64,000 bases of DNA, taken from assembly GCA_947503775.1 (NCBI GenBank), contig CANNFE010000009.1, positions 55,668 through 119,667 of the forward strand, in the 5' to 3' direction. Origin of the DNA: an uncultured Paracoccaceae bacterium. Its GTDB lineage: Bacteria; Pseudomonadota; Alphaproteobacteria; Rhodobacterales; Rhodobacteraceae. Within the stretch, counting starts at the first letter, position 1; every line of letters starts with the position of its first letter. The notes below the pieces were generated by a model that was not told the DNA's origin, searched no databases, and saw only the letters and a program-made list of their open reading frames with translations. Positions 26,622-40,372 of this stretch are shown here, piece by piece. The translations under genes and the position numbers were made by a program.

Positions 26622-28913
26622 TTGTCTCACAACCTGTCTTCGGTGCCCGGTCGCTCGGGTTTGCGCAGTCCTGCGGTCTCCTTTGCTTTGGCCAGCGGGA
26701 CGGCACTTTTGCTGGGCGCGGCCATGATGACTGACCCCCTGACCGCCCTCGTCCTGATCGGTCTGGGCGCGCTGAGTTCCTTTTTGGGCCTTTGGTTCTT
26801 TGTTCGGGACCGGAGGATCGTGTCTCAGCGAAAGGGTCTTGTCCTGGCCGCCGCGCAGATGGTCGATGCCGATCCGGCGGCCTGTCTGGTGACCGATCGG
26901 CATACGATGGTGATTTACAGCAATGCGGCGGCGCGCGATTTGCTGAAGGAGGAAGAACCCAAGACGCTGCTCGATGCGTTCAGCCCGTTCTTTGCCGATC
27001 CGGCGGCGGCGTTGTTTCAGATGCAAAGCCGGGCGCGCGCCGATGGCGATGCGGTCGAAGAGATCATCACGCAGGACGGACCCGCGCGGCTGAGCGTTCA
27101 TCGGGTCGGAGCCGACGGGCTGCTGTGGCGTCTGAGCGGCGTGCGGCAGATGCCGGGCAAGGTGCAGGCGGGCGGCGCTTTGCCTGCGCTGCGTTTGGAT
27201 CCGGCGGGCGAGATCGTCCATGCCAATGCCTCTATGCGGGACCGGTTCCCGGATCTGACCTCGACGCTCGACGGTATTTTCGTGGATCTGCCGCTTATGC
27301 ATGGTCAGCCGAATGCCATCCGGACCGCCGGCGGCGACGTGCCCTGTCTTGTTGCGCTGGGCGATGCGGGAGAGGGCGCGCAGGATGTCCATGTCATCGA
27401 GACGGCCGGCACCAGCGACAGGCCGTCGGACTGGGCGGGGATCGAAGCGCTGCCGGTGCCGCTTTTGAAGATGGATGCGACCGGGCTGATCCTTGCCTCG
27501 AACCGCGAGGCGCGGGGGCTTTTGCGCAGCGATATTCCGCATGGCATGCGCCTGCCCGAGCTGGTCGAGGGGCTTGGCCGGCCGTTAAGCGACTGGGTCG
27601 AGCAAGCGGCGCAGGGGCGCGGCGCGAACCATCCGGAATTTCTGCGCGCCAGCTGCGACGAGGCCGAGACGTTCGTGCAGGTCGCGCTTAGCCCGATGGT
27701 CGAGGCGGGCGAGACGGTGCTGATTGCGGTGATGAGCGATGTGACCGAGCTTAAAACGCTGGAAGCGCAGTTCGTCCAAAGCCAGAAGATGCAGGCGATC
27801 GGTCAGCTTGCCGGTGGCGTGGCGCATGATTTCAACAATCTTTTGACAGCGATTTCTGGGCATTGCGATCTACTCTTGCTACGGCACGATCAGGGGGATC
27901 CCGATTACGGCGATCTGATCCAGATCAATCAGAATGCCAATCGCGCGGCGAGCCTTGTCGGGCAGCTTTTGGCGTTTTCGCGCAAGCAGAACCTGCGGCT
28001 GGAGGTTCTGGATATCCGAGACACGATGTCGGATCTGACGCATCTTCTGAACCGACTTGTGGGCGAGAAGATCACCCTGTCGCTGAGCCATGATCCCGGA
28101 CTTCAGCCCATTCGCGCCGACAAGCGGCAGCTTGAACAGGTGATGATGAACCTGGTCGTCAATGCGCGCGATGCGATGGCAAATGGCGGCGAGATCCGGA
28201 TCGAGACCGAGAGCATGACGCTGGCCGCTCCGCTCGAGCGGGATCGCGCCATCGTGCCTGCCGGAGACTACGTGGCCGTCAAGGTGCATGATGAAGGGAC
28301 CGGGATCGCGCCCGACAAGCTGCCCAAGATCTTTGAGCCGTTCTACACGACAAAGCGCGTGGGCGAGGGGACCGGGCTGGGTCTTTCGACGGTCTACGGC
28401 ATCGTCAAACAGACCGGCGGTTTCATCTTTGCCGAATCCGCGGGCGAGGGCGGCACGACGTTCACGATGCTTTTGCCTGCCTATGACAAGCCTGCCCTGA
28501 AAAGCGATCCCGCGCCGGATGTGACGTTGCCCCCGATGGGCAAATCGGCGGATGGGGTCGTGCTTTTGGTGGAGGACGAAGCGCCTGTGCGGGCCTTTGC
28601 CTCCCGGGCGCTGCGGATGCGCGGCTATACGGTGCTGGAGGCCGATTGCGCCGAGGCCGCTCTTGAGACGCTGTCGGATCCGGATCTGCAGGTCGATGTC
28701 TTTGTCAGCGATGTGATCATGCCCGGGCTTGATGGACCAAGCTGGGTGCGCGAGGCGCTGAAGACGCGGCCCAAGACCCGGGTCGTCTTTGTGTCGGGCT
28801 ATGCCGAAGATGCGTTCGGGGATGCGAATGAGGCAATTCCGAACTCGGTCTTTCTGCCCAAGCCGTTCTCTCTCAACGATTTGACGGTCACGGTCGAGCA
28901 GCAGCTTTGCTGA
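26622..28913 (+). CDS. cckA: CckA-type hybrid sensor histidine kinase
   Basis: Cell-cycle hybrid kinase that in alphaproteobacteria phosphorylates ChpT and so controls CtrA. The protein (763 residues) has two N-terminal transmembrane helices (about residues 20-60), PAS-like segments, the H-box GQLAGGVAHDFNNLL, N-box MNLVVNARDAM, ATP lid GEGTGLGLSTVYGIVKQ, and a C-terminal receiver (VLLVEDEAPVRAF, Asp in VFVSDVIMPGLDG). This order is the CckA order. The TTG at 26622, with GGAG 6 bases upstream, is my preferred start; an in-frame GTG lies at 26610. Confidence 0.92.
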   Translation: MSHNLSSVPGRSGLRSPAVSFALASGTALLLGAAMMTDPLTALVLIGLGALSSFLGLWFFVRDRRIVSQRKGLVLAAAQMVDADPAACLVTDRHTMVIYSNAAARDLLKEEEPKTLLDAFSPFFADPAAALFQMQSRARADGDAVEEIITQDGPARLSVHRVGADGLLWRLSGVRQMPGKVQAGGALPALRLDPAGEIVHANASMRDRFPDLTSTLDGIFVDLPLMHGQPNAIRTAGGDVPCLVALGDAGEGAQDVHVIETAGTSDRPSDWAGIEALPVPLLKMDATGLILASNREARGLLRSDIPHGMRLPELVEGLGRPLSDWVEQAAQGRGANHPEFLRASCDEAETFVQVALSPMVEAGETVLIAVMSDVTELKTLEAQFVQSQKMQAIGQLAGGVAHDFNNLLTAISGHCDLLLLRHDQGDPDYGDLIQINQNANRAASLVGQLLAFSRKQNLRLEVLDIRDTMSDLTHLLNRLVGEKITLSLSHDPGLQPIRADKRQLEQVMMNLVVNARDAMANGGEIRIETESMTLAAPLERDRAIVPAGDYVAVKVHDEGTGIAPDKLPKIFEPFYTTKRVGEGTGLGLSTVYGIVKQTGGFIFAESAGEGGTTFTMLLPAYDKPALKSDPAPDVTLPPMGKSADGVVLLVEDEAPVRAFASRALRMRGYTVLEADCAEAALETLSDPDLQVDVFVSDVIMPGLDGPSWVREALKTRPKTRVVFVSGYAEDAFGDANEAIPNSVFLPKPFSLNDLTVTVEQQLC

Positions 28914-28919
28914 GCCGCT

Positions 28920-29531
28920 CTATTCGTCGTCGAGGATTCGGCCTGCAATCTCCCAGGTCGTGAATTCTTCGGGCCGCGCGCGGCGCAGTTCGGCCTCCAC
29001 CTCGGTCGAGAGCGTGAGGTCCATCTTGGGCGAGACATTCTTGAGCGGCAGCTCGATTTTTCTGTCGAAGCGACGTTCGAGAAAGCTCAGAAGACGGGGC
29101 TGGTCCTCGTACTGGAAAAGGAAGGTGACCCCGATATCGTCTTCCTTGTCACGCACGAATTGATATTGGGATCCGACCCTTGCGAAGGGGCGGCGGTCGT
29201 CCTTGGTGTATTCAAGCACGAAGTCGTCGAAAGAGACGCCGCGCGTGCTGTTCTGATGGCCAATGAGATCGTCGCGGTGGCGATAGCGATACCAGCTTCC
29301 CAGCCAGTCAACGGGATCGCGGATCACGGCAGCCGTGTCCATTTGCTTGCCGCCTGCCTGCTTGAAGTAGGGGTGCAAAAACCGATGGTAGCGGTAGAAC
29401 GGCGCATGTTTGAGATGCGGTGGATTGGTCACGAGCATCGTCACGTTCTTGCGCAGACCCGACATCAAAGCGGTTGATCCGGTCTTAGGAACCGCCAGAA
29501 GAACCAGATTTTGCTCCCAGAAAACAAGCAT
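28920..29531 (-). CDS. sulfotransferase family protein
   Basis: A 203-residue cytosolic protein of the PAPS-dependent sulfotransferase superfamily. The N-terminal PKTGSTAL (residues 15-22) is the 5'-phosphosulfate loop, and AVIRDPVDWLGSWYRYRH (about 68-85) the 3'-phosphate-binding segment with the Arg-Asp-Pro core. It is smaller than typical carbohydrate sulfotransferases but resembles the short roseobacter-type members. Convergent with cckA (6 bases between stops). The acceptor is unknown. Confidence 0.85.
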   Translation of the reverse strand: MLVFWEQNLVLLAVPKTGSTALMSGLRKNVTMLVTNPPHLKHAPFYRYHRFLHPYFKQAGGKQMDTAAVIRDPVDWLGSWYRYRHRDDLIGHQNSTRGVSFDDFVLEYTKDDRRPFARVGSQYQFVRDKEDDIGVTFLFQYEDQPRLLSFLERRFDRKIELPLKNVSPKMDLTLSTEVEAELRRARPEEFTTWEIAGRILDDE

Positions 29532-29658
29532 TTGAGCTGTGCCTCGATATCAGCGGCCGATCGACAGGCCCTTGGTAAGAAGTCTTTAACCAAAAGCCCG
29601 GAAACTGGAAGACGTGGATTTCGCTTGATATGATCTGCATTTGTTCTCATAACGGATA

Positions 29659-29673
29659 GAACAAGAGCAGAAC
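29659..29673 (+). promoter_or_regulatory. SOS (LexA) box upstream of recA
   Basis: GAAC-N7-GAAC (GAACAAGAGCAGAAC), the alphaproteobacterial LexA operator (read as GTTC-N7-GTTC on the other strand), lies 50 bases before the recA ATG. A further GTTC at 29643 partly extends the pattern. Confidence 0.85.
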
Positions 29674-29722
29674 AAACCAGCGATTGTCGGTCCACCGACA
29701 GCGTGAAATAAGGACACAGGAC

Positions 29723-30802
<1,080 letters not shown>

Positions 30803-30873
30803 ACGGTCGGAGATGGCCGACTCCAGAAAGGGCCCGCGCAGACTGACGAGACTGCGGAGAATATCTTGGGGAG

Positions 30874-30900
30874 GGGACGGCTGACGGGCCGTCCCTTTCT
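30874..30900 (+). terminator. rho-independent terminator of recA
   Basis: Stem GGGACGG (30874-30880) / CCGTCCC (30889-30895) with an 8-base loop, followed by TTTCT. Confidence 0.8.
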
Positions 30901-30980
30901 CGTTCATGGGATGATTTGGCTGTCCTTTTATGTGCTGTGAGTCGGTAAAGGAGCGATCCGGGTCCGACCTTGGCCGTTGA

Positions 30981-31841
30981 TCAATCCATCCGGCGATAGA
31001 CGAAGATCACCGGCACGATGATGAGATACATCACGATCCCATAGACAGCCGAGGCCAGGGCATAGGCGCTGAACCCCGACGCTCCTTCGACGAGGAGGGC
31101 GGCGATGGCGATGCCGAGCGTTCCGTTCTGCACACCGGTCTCGATCGAGATCGTCTTGGCCTCGACGCGGGTCCGGCCGATCAGGCGCGGCACGAAAAAC
31201 CCGATCGCGGTGAGAAGCGTCAACAGAAGGACAAGGACCGGACCGAGGGCCGGCAGGTTGGCGATAAAGAGATCCCAGCTCGCGGCGAGGGCCGCCGAGA
31301 TGATCAGCACGAAGAGAAGTGTCGCGGCGCGCGCCAGATGAGGCTCTGCGCGGCTGATCGGGCCGGGAAACACGTGTCGCAACCCGACGCCGAGGCAGAT
31401 CGGAACGACGGTCAGGGCGAACATGGTCAGCGCGGTTGCGGTGATATTCACCGCAGGCGCATCCGCACCCATGAAAGACGCCATCGCAAAGGCGAGAATA
31501 AGCGGAACGGTGACGACGCTTGCCAGACTGATCACCGCCGTGAGCGATACCGACAATGCCACATCACCTCGGGCGAGCCGCGCGATGATGTTGCTTGTCA
31601 CGCCTCCGGGGCAGGCAGAGAGGATCATGACCCCGACCGCAATCTCGCCCGTCAGACCAAAGAGGCGGACGCAGAAAAAGGCCGTGAGCGGCAGCAGGAT
31701 CATCTGATTGAGGGCACCCACGAAAAAGGCACCGGGCCGCTGTCCGACCCGTAGAAAATCGCCCGGGGTCAGACCCACGCCAAGCGAGAACATGATGAAG
31801 GCCAAGCCAATCGGCAGGCCGACCGAGATCAGGATATCCAA
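30981..31841 (-). CDS. bile acid:sodium symporter (BASS) family transporter
   Basis: A 286-residue integral membrane protein with about nine or ten helices. The conserved BASS segments are seen: GVGLTPGDF near the N-terminus, SACPGGVTSNIIARLARGDVALSV in the first crossover region (quoted in part: ACPGGVTSN) and ETGVQNGTLGIAIA in the second. Bacterial members carry organic acids or other anions with sodium; the substrate is unknown here. Transcribed convergently to recA and divergently from alaS. Confidence 0.9.
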   Translation of the reverse strand: MDILISVGLPIGLAFIMFSLGVGLTPGDFLRVGQRPGAFFVGALNQMILLPLTAFFCVRLFGLTGEIAVGVMILSACPGGVTSNIIARLARGDVALSVSLTAVISLASVVTVPLILAFAMASFMGADAPAVNITATALTMFALTVVPICLGVGLRHVFPGPISRAEPHLARAATLLFVLIISAALAASWDLFIANLPALGPVLVLLLTLLTAIGFFVPRLIGRTRVEAKTISIETGVQNGTLGIAIAALLVEGASGFSAYALASAVYGIVMYLIIVPVIFVYRRMD

Positions 31842-31966
31842 AACCGTTCCTCCCTGGCAGGATTGATTGACCGTCCTCGCGGCCCGGCTGTCCTGCCGTC
31901 TTTACGAAGTGCCTGTGGATGGCTATCCCGTGCAGGCTTGTTTTCTTTTTTTGCGAGACCGTCCCT

Positions 31967-34642
<2,676 letters not shown>

Positions 34643-34645
34643 GAA

Positions 34646-34933
34646 ATGGGCGCCTTGTGGATCGCGCGGGTCGATGTGACCGATGCGGACATCTACGGGA
34701 GATATATCGAGGTCGCCTCGAAGGTGATCCCCGATCACGGCGGGGTCTTCATCGCGCGCGGCGGACGGGTGGAGCAGCTTGAAGGGCAGGGCCGGGCGCG
34801 CAATGTCGTGGCGCGGTTTGCATCGGTCGATGCGGCGATGGCGGCCTATCATGATCCGCGGTATCAAAAAGCTCTGGAATGGGCGCAGGCGGCGTCGGAG
34901 CGCGAGATCGTGGTGGTCGAGACCGACGACTGA
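34646..34933 (+). CDS. DUF1330 domain protein
   Basis: A 95-residue protein with a dimeric alpha-beta barrel (ferredoxin-like) fold of the DUF1330 family: an N-terminal strand LWIARVDVTD, the conserved HGGVFIARGGRVEQLEG and a C-terminal SEREIVVVE. Function unknown in the family. It starts three bases after the alaS stop and almost certainly shares its transcript, a pairing often seen in Rhodobacteraceae (from memory). Confidence 0.88.
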   Translation: MGALWIARVDVTDADIYGRYIEVASKVIPDHGGVFIARGGRVEQLEGQGRARNVVARFASVDAAMAAYHDPRYQKALEWAQAASEREIVVVETDD

Positions 34934-35043
34934 GTGACGGCAGGGACGACGCTCGCGGGCGAGGCCCGCATCGCCCCGCCCGCCGTCCCCTTAAGCCCGG
35001 GGAGGGCTGCTCTGGCCGCAGATGAGCCGCCAGAGCATTGGAT

Positions 35044-35490
35044 TCAGGCGCTGATCGTCTGGGCCGCGAGATGGGTGCGGTAGAAGATCACGATGTTTCT
35101 GATCTGGAAATCGTCAAAGCGATCGTTTGTGTTGGAGTCGCGCCAGCCGGGGGCCGTGATCTCGAGCGTGTTGCGCCCGTTGATGACTCGACTGGCCGGA
35201 ACGATCAGGCTTTGGTGGAGCCAGAAATGGTTCTCTCCGTCGCTGCCCTTGCTGCGGAGATGGAAGCGGTCGATCTCTCCGACTTTGCGGTTGTTGATCT
35301 CGACAGCCGGGTTCTCGGTCGCAACGACCAGACCGCGCACCTCGAAATGCAGGATGCAGGGCTGATTGGTCTGGATGTCGTGCATGTTGAAGGGGATCTC
35401 GCGCTCTTCGCGGTCGCCGGCGGGAGCACCGTCGCCGATCAGAAGAGGGGTTTCGCGGATGATTTGAAAGTCTTGAACAAAAGAAGCCAT
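35044..35490 (-). CDS. uncharacterised beta-rich protein
   Basis: I do not recognise this 148-residue protein. It is soluble, without signal peptide or membrane helix, and its alternation of short hydrophobic and polar stretches suggests an all-beta sandwich. The segment LIVPASRVINGRNTLEI followed by IRNIVIFYRTHL resembles a carbohydrate-binding or galactose-binding-like jelly roll, in which an asparagine-rich loop precedes the last strands; this is only an impression. Monocistronic, between the DUF1330 gene and typA. Base composition is like that of its neighbours. Confidence 0.75.
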   Translation of the reverse strand: MASFVQDFQIIRETPLLIGDGAPAGDREEREIPFNMHDIQTNQPCILHFEVRGLVVATENPAVEINNRKVGEIDRFHLRSKGSDGENHFWLHQSLIVPASRVINGRNTLEITAPGWRDSNTNDRFDDFQIRNIVIFYRTHLAAQTISA

Positions 35491-35595
35491 AAAGGATCTC
35501 CACTGGTAAATGCGTCCAACATTGGACGTGGAGGAACCTTGGCCGTTCTCGCTAAGGTCGAGTAGTCCGGATTTCCATACTACCCTTGATATAGA

Positions 35596-37413
35596 TTAGC
35601 TCGCAGCGCGCGCGGCACGTTTGCGCTCGTGCGGGTCCAGGTGGCGCTTGCGCAGGCGAATCGCGTTCGGCGTGACTTCGACCAGTTCGTCATCGTCGAT
35701 ATAGGCGATGGCCTGCTCCAGCGTCATGGTGATCGGCGTCGTAAGGCGCACGGCCTCGTCGGTGCCGGAGGCGCGGACATTGGTCAGCTTCTTGCCCTTC
35801 AGGGGATTGACCTCGAGGTCGTTGTCGCGGCTATGCTCGCCGATGATCATGCCGGTATAGATCGGCTCTTGTGCGCCGATGAACATCTTGCCGCGATCCT
35901 CGAGGTTCCAGAGCGCGTAGGCGACCGAGGTGCCGTTCTCCATCGAGATGAGCACGCCTTGGCGGCGGCCGGGGATCGGACCCTTATGCGGAGCCCAGTC
36001 GTGGAAGACGCGGTTCAGGACGCCCGAGCCGCGCGTGTCGGTCAGGAACTCCCCGTGATAGCCGATGAGGCCGCGCGAGGGGACATGGGCGATGATGCGG
36101 GTCTTGCCGCCCTGCTGCTTCATCTCGACCAGATCGCCCTTGCGGGGGCCGGTGAGCTTTTCGATGACGGCGCCGGAATACTCGTCATCAACGTCGATCG
36201 TGACCTCTTCGATCGGTTCGAGCTGGGTGCCATTTTCCTCGCGAAAGAGCACCTGTGGGCGCGAGATCGAGAGCTCGAAGCCTTCGCGGCGCATGTTCTC
36301 GATCAGAACGCCCATCTGAAGCTCGCCCCGGCCTGCGACTTCGAAAGCCTCGCCGCCGGGCGTGTCGGTGACTTTGATGGCGACGTTGGATTCAGCTTCT
36401 TTCATCAGGCGTTCGCGGATGACGCGGGACTGGACCTTCTTGCCGTCGCGGCCCGCGAGCGGGCTGTCATTGATGCCGAAGGTGACGGTGATGGTGGGCG
36501 GATCGATGGGCTGGGCCGGCAGCGGCACGTCGATCGAAGGGTCGCAGATCGTGTCGGCGACGGTGGCCTTGGCCATGCCCGCGAGGGAGACGATGTCTCC
36601 GGCCTGCGCCTCGTCGATCGGGGTCTGGGCAAGACCGCGGAAGGCCAGGATCTTGGTCACGCGGAACTGTTCGATCTTGTCGCCGGTGCGCGACAGGGCC
36701 TTGACGGTCGCCCCGGCTTTGAGGGTTCCGCTTTCGACGCGGCCCGTCAGCAGGCGGCCGATGAACGGATCGGAGCCGAGCGTCGTGGCCAGCATCCGGA
36801 ACGGTTCGGCCTGCGCGGCCTGCTGGCGCGGGGCGGGGACATGCGCGACGATCAGATCGAAGAGCGCGGTTAGATCCTGGCGCGGACCCTCAAGGCTGTC
36901 ATCGGCCCAACCGGCACGGCCCGATGCATAGAGCGTCGGAAAATCGAGCTGGTCGTCATCGGCGCCGAGATTGGCGAAGAGATCGAAGACCTCGTCGAGC
37001 GCGCGGTCGGGTTCGGCATCGGGTTTGTCGACCTTGTTGAGCACCACGATGGGGCGCAGGCCCAGGGCAAGCGCCTTGGAGGTGACGAATTTGGTTTGCG
37101 GCATCGGGCCTTCGGCGGCGTCGACCAGCAGAACCACGCCATCGACCATCGAGAGGATACGCTCCACCTCGCCGCCGAAATCGGCGTGACCGGGGGTGTC
37201 GACGATATTGACGCGCGTGTCGTTCCATTCGACGGAGGTCGCCTTGGCCAGGATCGTAATCCCGCGCTCGCGCTCCAGATCGTTGCTGTCCATGGCGCGT
37301 TCGGCGACGGCCTGATTTTCGCGGAAGGCCCCGGACTGCTTGAGCAGTTCGTCGACGAGGGTGGTTTTGCCGTGGTCGACATGGGCAATGATCGCAACGT
37401 TGCGGAGATCCAT
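35596..37413 (-). CDS. typA: ribosome-associated GTPase TypA/BipA
   Basis: Translational GTPase of 605 residues. It has the G1 motif AHVDHGKTT (residues 10-18), the G2 region ERERGITI, G3 DTPGHADF and G4 NKVDKPDA, then domains II, III and V of the EF-G type and the BipA-specific C-terminal domain ([18 protein letters not shown]). Involved in 50S assembly and stress adaptation in other bacteria. Monocistronic. Confidence 0.97.
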   Translation of the reverse strand: MDLRNVAIIAHVDHGKTTLVDELLKQSGAFRENQAVAERAMDSNDLERERGITILAKATSVEWNDTRVNIVDTPGHADFGGEVERILSMVDGVVLLVDAAEGPMPQTKFVTSKALALGLRPIVVLNKVDKPDAEPDRALDEVFDLFANLGADDDQLDFPTLYASGRAGWADDSLEGPRQDLTALFDLIVAHVPAPRQQAAQAEPFRMLATTLGSDPFIGRLLTGRVESGTLKAGATVKALSRTGDKIEQFRVTKILAFRGLAQTPIDEAQAGDIVSLAGMAKATVADTICDPSIDVPLPAQPIDPPTITVTFGINDSPLAGRDGKKVQSRVIRERLMKEAESNVAIKVTDTPGGEAFEVAGRGELQMGVLIENMRREGFELSISRPQVLFREENGTQLEPIEEVTIDVDDEYSGAVIEKLTGPRKGDLVEMKQQGGKTRIIAHVPSRGLIGYHGEFLTDTRGSGVLNRVFHDWAPHKGPIPGRRQGVLISMENGTSVAYALWNLEDRGKMFIGAQEPIYTGMIIGEHSRDNDLEVNPLKGKKLTNVRASGTDEAVRLTTPITMTLEQAIAYIDDDELVEVTPNAIRLRKRHLDPHERKRAARAAS

Positions 37414-37582
37414 CGGGAGGCCTTGCTGGTCAGGAGAAACGGAGGAGTTGGCGGCCTCCTATCGCGCTGCGATGCAGAAAGCTAGGGGGTGCGGCGTGCG
37501 ACGTTACGATGCGTCAGCCGCAGGAAGATCTTTTGAAGATGGCCCCGCCCCGGAAGGCAGGGCAGGGCCACTCTGTCAGGGG

Positions 37583-38071
37583 TCAGGCGACCGACGGGGC
37601 CGTGACCTCGAGACCGTCTGCGTAGATGATCTCGTCCGCGGTGAAGCGCAGGTTGAACATGCGCCAGCGCATGGGCGAGAGCTTGCGGATCTGTTCGCCA
37701 TCGGCGATGCGGCTGGCGCAGATCGTGGCGTCCTGCGTTCCGAAGAGTGCCTTGGTGCGCCAGTCGCCCAGACTGATCCGGGCATCTGCAGCCAGAAGGA
37801 TATCGCCTTCGGGCTTGCCCTTGCCGAGCGCCTCGTTGGAGACGGCGAGCGCGGGCTTTGCGATCTCCGTCACCTCGATGTCGACCAGCGTGGCGGTGCC
37901 GCCATCATGGGTCAGGATACGATCGCCGGGGGCCAGATCTTCGACGGGAATCGCCCCGTCGACCGTGAGCACGATGGCCCCTTCAAGAAGGCCATCCTCG
38001 AGTTTGGGTTCTGCGCCGCTGGGGAAGGGCGCGTTCTGACTGCTTTGGAGCCTGTCCGTTTTCGGATTCAT
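37583..38071 (-). CDS. Hint-domain-like protein without the nucleophile
   Basis: A 162-residue protein whose residues 31-130 follow the Hint (Hedgehog/intein) pattern of the roseobacter Hint_2 family: GAIVLTVDGAIPVEDLAPGD, then RILTHDGG. Active family members carry Cys, often in CFxxGT, at the domain start; here residues 28-32 read LLEGA, so no Cys or Ser nucleophile is in place. The protein ends just after the Hint region, without the large N-terminal repeat part seen in secreted members, and no export signal is seen. Either a regulatory relic or a decayed fragment that still has an intact frame. Function unknown. Confidence 0.75.
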   Translation of the reverse strand: MNPKTDRLQSSQNAPFPSGAEPKLEDGLLEGAIVLTVDGAIPVEDLAPGDRILTHDGGTATLVDIEVTEIAKPALAVSNEALGKGKPEGDILLAADARISLGDWRTKALFGTQDATICASRIADGEQIRKLSPMRWRMFNLRFTADEIIYADGLEVTAPSVA

Positions 38072-38265
38072 GGCGTTTCCTGTCTACTGCCTACGCTGTT
38101 CACTTTATTAGAGATTTGGTCAGGATTGAGGCCTCTCGATGAGGAAGTTTTGGGGTGAGTCTTTTCTGCCATTCCGGCCGAAAATTGCGCTCGCATCCGG
38201 CAGGCTGCTTTGCTAGATACCCCGCAATTCGGGCTTGCCCTCATGGGTCGGGCCTCTAGCGACAT

Positions 38266-38350
38266 GCGGATGTGGCGGAATTGGTAGACGCACCAGATTT
38301 AGGTTCTGGCGCCTCACGGCGTGGGGGTTCGAGTCCCTTCATCCGCACCA
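38266..38350 (+). tRNA. tRNA-Leu (anticodon UAG)
   Basis: Acceptor stem GCGGATG pairs with CATCCGC. The anticodon arm CAGA-TTTAGGT-TCTG gives anticodon TAG. A long variable arm (class II) follows, and the CCA end is encoded at 38348-38350. 85 bases. Confidence 0.95.
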
Positions 38351-38371
38351 AAAGAGCGAAAAGGAACAAAG

Positions 38372-39712
38372 ATGCAGGTCACCGAGACCCTCAATGACGG
38401 CCTCAAGCGCGGCTATGCGATCACCGTGACGGCCGATGAGCTGGACGCGAAGGTGAACGAGAAGCTGGAAGAGGCCCAGCCCACGATCGAGATGAAGGGG
38501 TTTCGGAAGGGCAAGGTGCCGATGGCGCTGCTGAAAAAGCAGTTCGGCCAGCGTCTGATGGGCGAGGCGATGCAGGAAAGCATCGACGGCGCCATGTCCA
38601 AGCATTTCGAGGATAGCGGCGATCGTCCGGCCATGCAGCCGAAGGTCGAGATGACCAATGAGGACTGGAAGGAAGGCGACGATGTCGAGGTCGCCTTGTC
38701 TTACGAGGCGCTTCCCGACGTTCCGGAGCTGGATTTCTCGGATATCGAGATCGAGCGGATGGTGGTGAAGGCCGATGATGCCTCCGTGGACGAGGCGCTC
38801 GCAAATCTGGCCGAGACCGCGCAGACCTTCGAGGCGCGCAAGAAGGGCTCGAAGGCCAAAGACGGCGATCAGGTGATGATCGATTTCGTCGGCAAGAAGG
38901 ACGGTGAGCCGTTCGAGGGCGGCTCGGCCGAGGATTATCCGCTGGTTCTTGGGTCCAATTCGTTCATCCCCGGCTTTGAAGATCAGCTTGTCGGTCTGAA
39001 AGCCGGCGAAGAGAAGGCGGTCGAGCTGTCCTTCCCCGAGGATTATCAGGCAGCCGATCTGGCCGGGCAGGCGGTTGTGTTCGACGTGACCGTCAAGGAG
39101 GTCAAGGCGCCGAAGGCGGCCGAGATCGACGACGAGATGGCCAAGCAGTTCGGCGCCGAGGATCTTGCCTCTCTTAAGGCGCAGGTCTCCGAGCGGCTGG
39201 AAGCCGAATACCAGGGTGCCGCGCGGGCTGTGTCCAAGCGCAAGCTGCTGGATGTGCTTGACGAGAAGGTGTCGTTCGAGCTGCCGCCATCGCTGGTGGA
39301 TGCCGAAGCCGGGCAGATCGCGCATCAGCTGTGGCACGAGGAAAATCCCCAGGTCGAAGGGCACGATCACCCCGAGATCGAGCCAACGGAGGAGCACAAG
39401 GAGCTTGCCGAGCGCCGGGTGAAACTGGGTCTGTTCCTGGCCGATGTGGGCCAGAAGGCCAAGGTGGAGGTGTCGGATGCCGAGATGACGCAAGCGGTGA
39501 TGAACCAGGCGCGTCAATATCCCGGTCAGGAGCGGCAGTTCTTCGAATTCGTTCAGAACAATCCGCAGATGCAGCAGCAACTGCGCGCGCCGCTTTTTGA
39601 AGACAAGGTCGTCGACCATATCTTTGAGGCGGCCAAGGTGACGGAAAAGGAGGTCTCGAAAGAGGACCTTCAGAAAGCCGTCGAAGAGATGGAGGCCGAG
39701 GACGAGGCGTAA
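38372..39712 (+). CDS. tig: trigger factor
   Basis: Ribosome-bound chaperone and peptidyl-prolyl isomerase of 446 residues. The ribosome-binding domain contains the signature GFRKGKVP (about residues 44-51); the FKBP domain spans about 150-245 ([20 protein letters not shown]); the C-terminal helical chaperone domain ends in an acidic tail. The start at 38372 has AAGGA upstream and fits MQVTETL-type homologues. It begins 21 bases after the tRNA-Leu gene and ends at a strong terminator; clpP/clpX do not follow. Confidence 0.96.
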   Translation: MQVTETLNDGLKRGYAITVTADELDAKVNEKLEEAQPTIEMKGFRKGKVPMALLKKQFGQRLMGEAMQESIDGAMSKHFEDSGDRPAMQPKVEMTNEDWKEGDDVEVALSYEALPDVPELDFSDIEIERMVVKADDASVDEALANLAETAQTFEARKKGSKAKDGDQVMIDFVGKKDGEPFEGGSAEDYPLVLGSNSFIPGFEDQLVGLKAGEEKAVELSFPEDYQAADLAGQAVVFDVTVKEVKAPKAAEIDDEMAKQFGAEDLASLKAQVSERLEAEYQGAARAVSKRKLLDVLDEKVSFELPPSLVDAEAGQIAHQLWHEENPQVEGHDHPEIEPTEEHKELAERRVKLGLFLADVGQKAKVEVSDAEMTQAVMNQARQYPGQERQFFEFVQNNPQMQQQLRAPLFEDKVVDHIFEAAKVTEKEVSKEDLQKAVEEMEAEDEA

Positions 39713-39739
39713 ACCTTCGGCCTTGGCTTAGCATGATGA

Positions 39740-39768
39740 GGCCGTCCGTTCGGGCGGCCTTTTCTTTT
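39740..39768 (+). terminator. rho-independent terminator of tig
   Basis: GGCCGTCCG pairs with CGGGCGGCC in a 9-base stem (one T-G pair) with a tight loop, followed by TTTTCTTTT. Confidence 0.85.
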
Positions 39769-39808
39769 GCGCCGGTGCCGGTGATGCTGGCAGGTGGAGG
39801 GCGCTTTC

Positions 39809-40372
39809 ATGGATCAGACGCGGCTTGATGGGATCTTGCACTTCGTTCAGGCCAGCGAGGCGCTGAAGGACACGCTGCGCAGCGGACTGACCTCCGAGGG
39901 GCGGCAGGAAAGCACGGCCGAGCATTCCTGGCGGCTTTGTCTTCTGGTGATGCTGTTCGAGAAAGAGCTGGAGGGGGTCGATCTGCTTCGACTTCTCAAG
40001 CTCTGTCTGGTGCATGATCTGGGCGAGGCGATCTCGGGCGATATTCCGGCGATCCATCAGGACGGGCGGGACAAGTCCGCGCAGGAGCGTGCGGATCTGA
40101 TCGAGCTCGCCGAGCCCCTGCCGGAGGATATGCGGGCGGACCTGCTGGCGCTTTGGGATGAATATAACGACGCAAAGACCCTTGAGGCGGTTCTGGCCAA
40201 GGGGTTCGACAAGATCGAGACGATGCTGCAGCACCTGATCGGACGGAATGCCCCGGATTTCGACTATCGGTTCAACCTGGATTATGGCGCTGCGCAGACC
40301 GCGCGCCATCCTCTCTTGCGGCAGATTCGTGATGTGGTGGATCATGAGACCCGGCGCCGGGTCGCGGATTGA
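39809..40372 (+). CDS. HD-domain hydrolase (YfbR-like 5'-nucleotidase family)
   Basis: A 187-residue metal-dependent phosphohydrolase. The HD ligands are visible as EHSWRLCLLVMLF (first His), the paired His-Asp in LCLVHDLGEAISGDIP and a distal Asp in the helix LAKGFDKIETMLQH. This is the arrangement of the YfbR/YGK1-type 5'-deoxynucleotidases. The ATG at 39809 has GGAGG 8 bases upstream; an in-frame GTG at 39794 contains that site and was rejected. The exact substrate is unproven. Confidence 0.88.
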   Translation: MDQTRLDGILHFVQASEALKDTLRSGLTSEGRQESTAEHSWRLCLLVMLFEKELEGVDLLRLLKLCLVHDLGEAISGDIPAIHQDGRDKSAQERADLIELAEPLPEDMRADLLALWDEYNDAKTLEAVLAKGFDKIETMLQHLIGRNAPDFDYRFNLDYGAAQTARHPLLRQIRDVVDHETRRRVAD

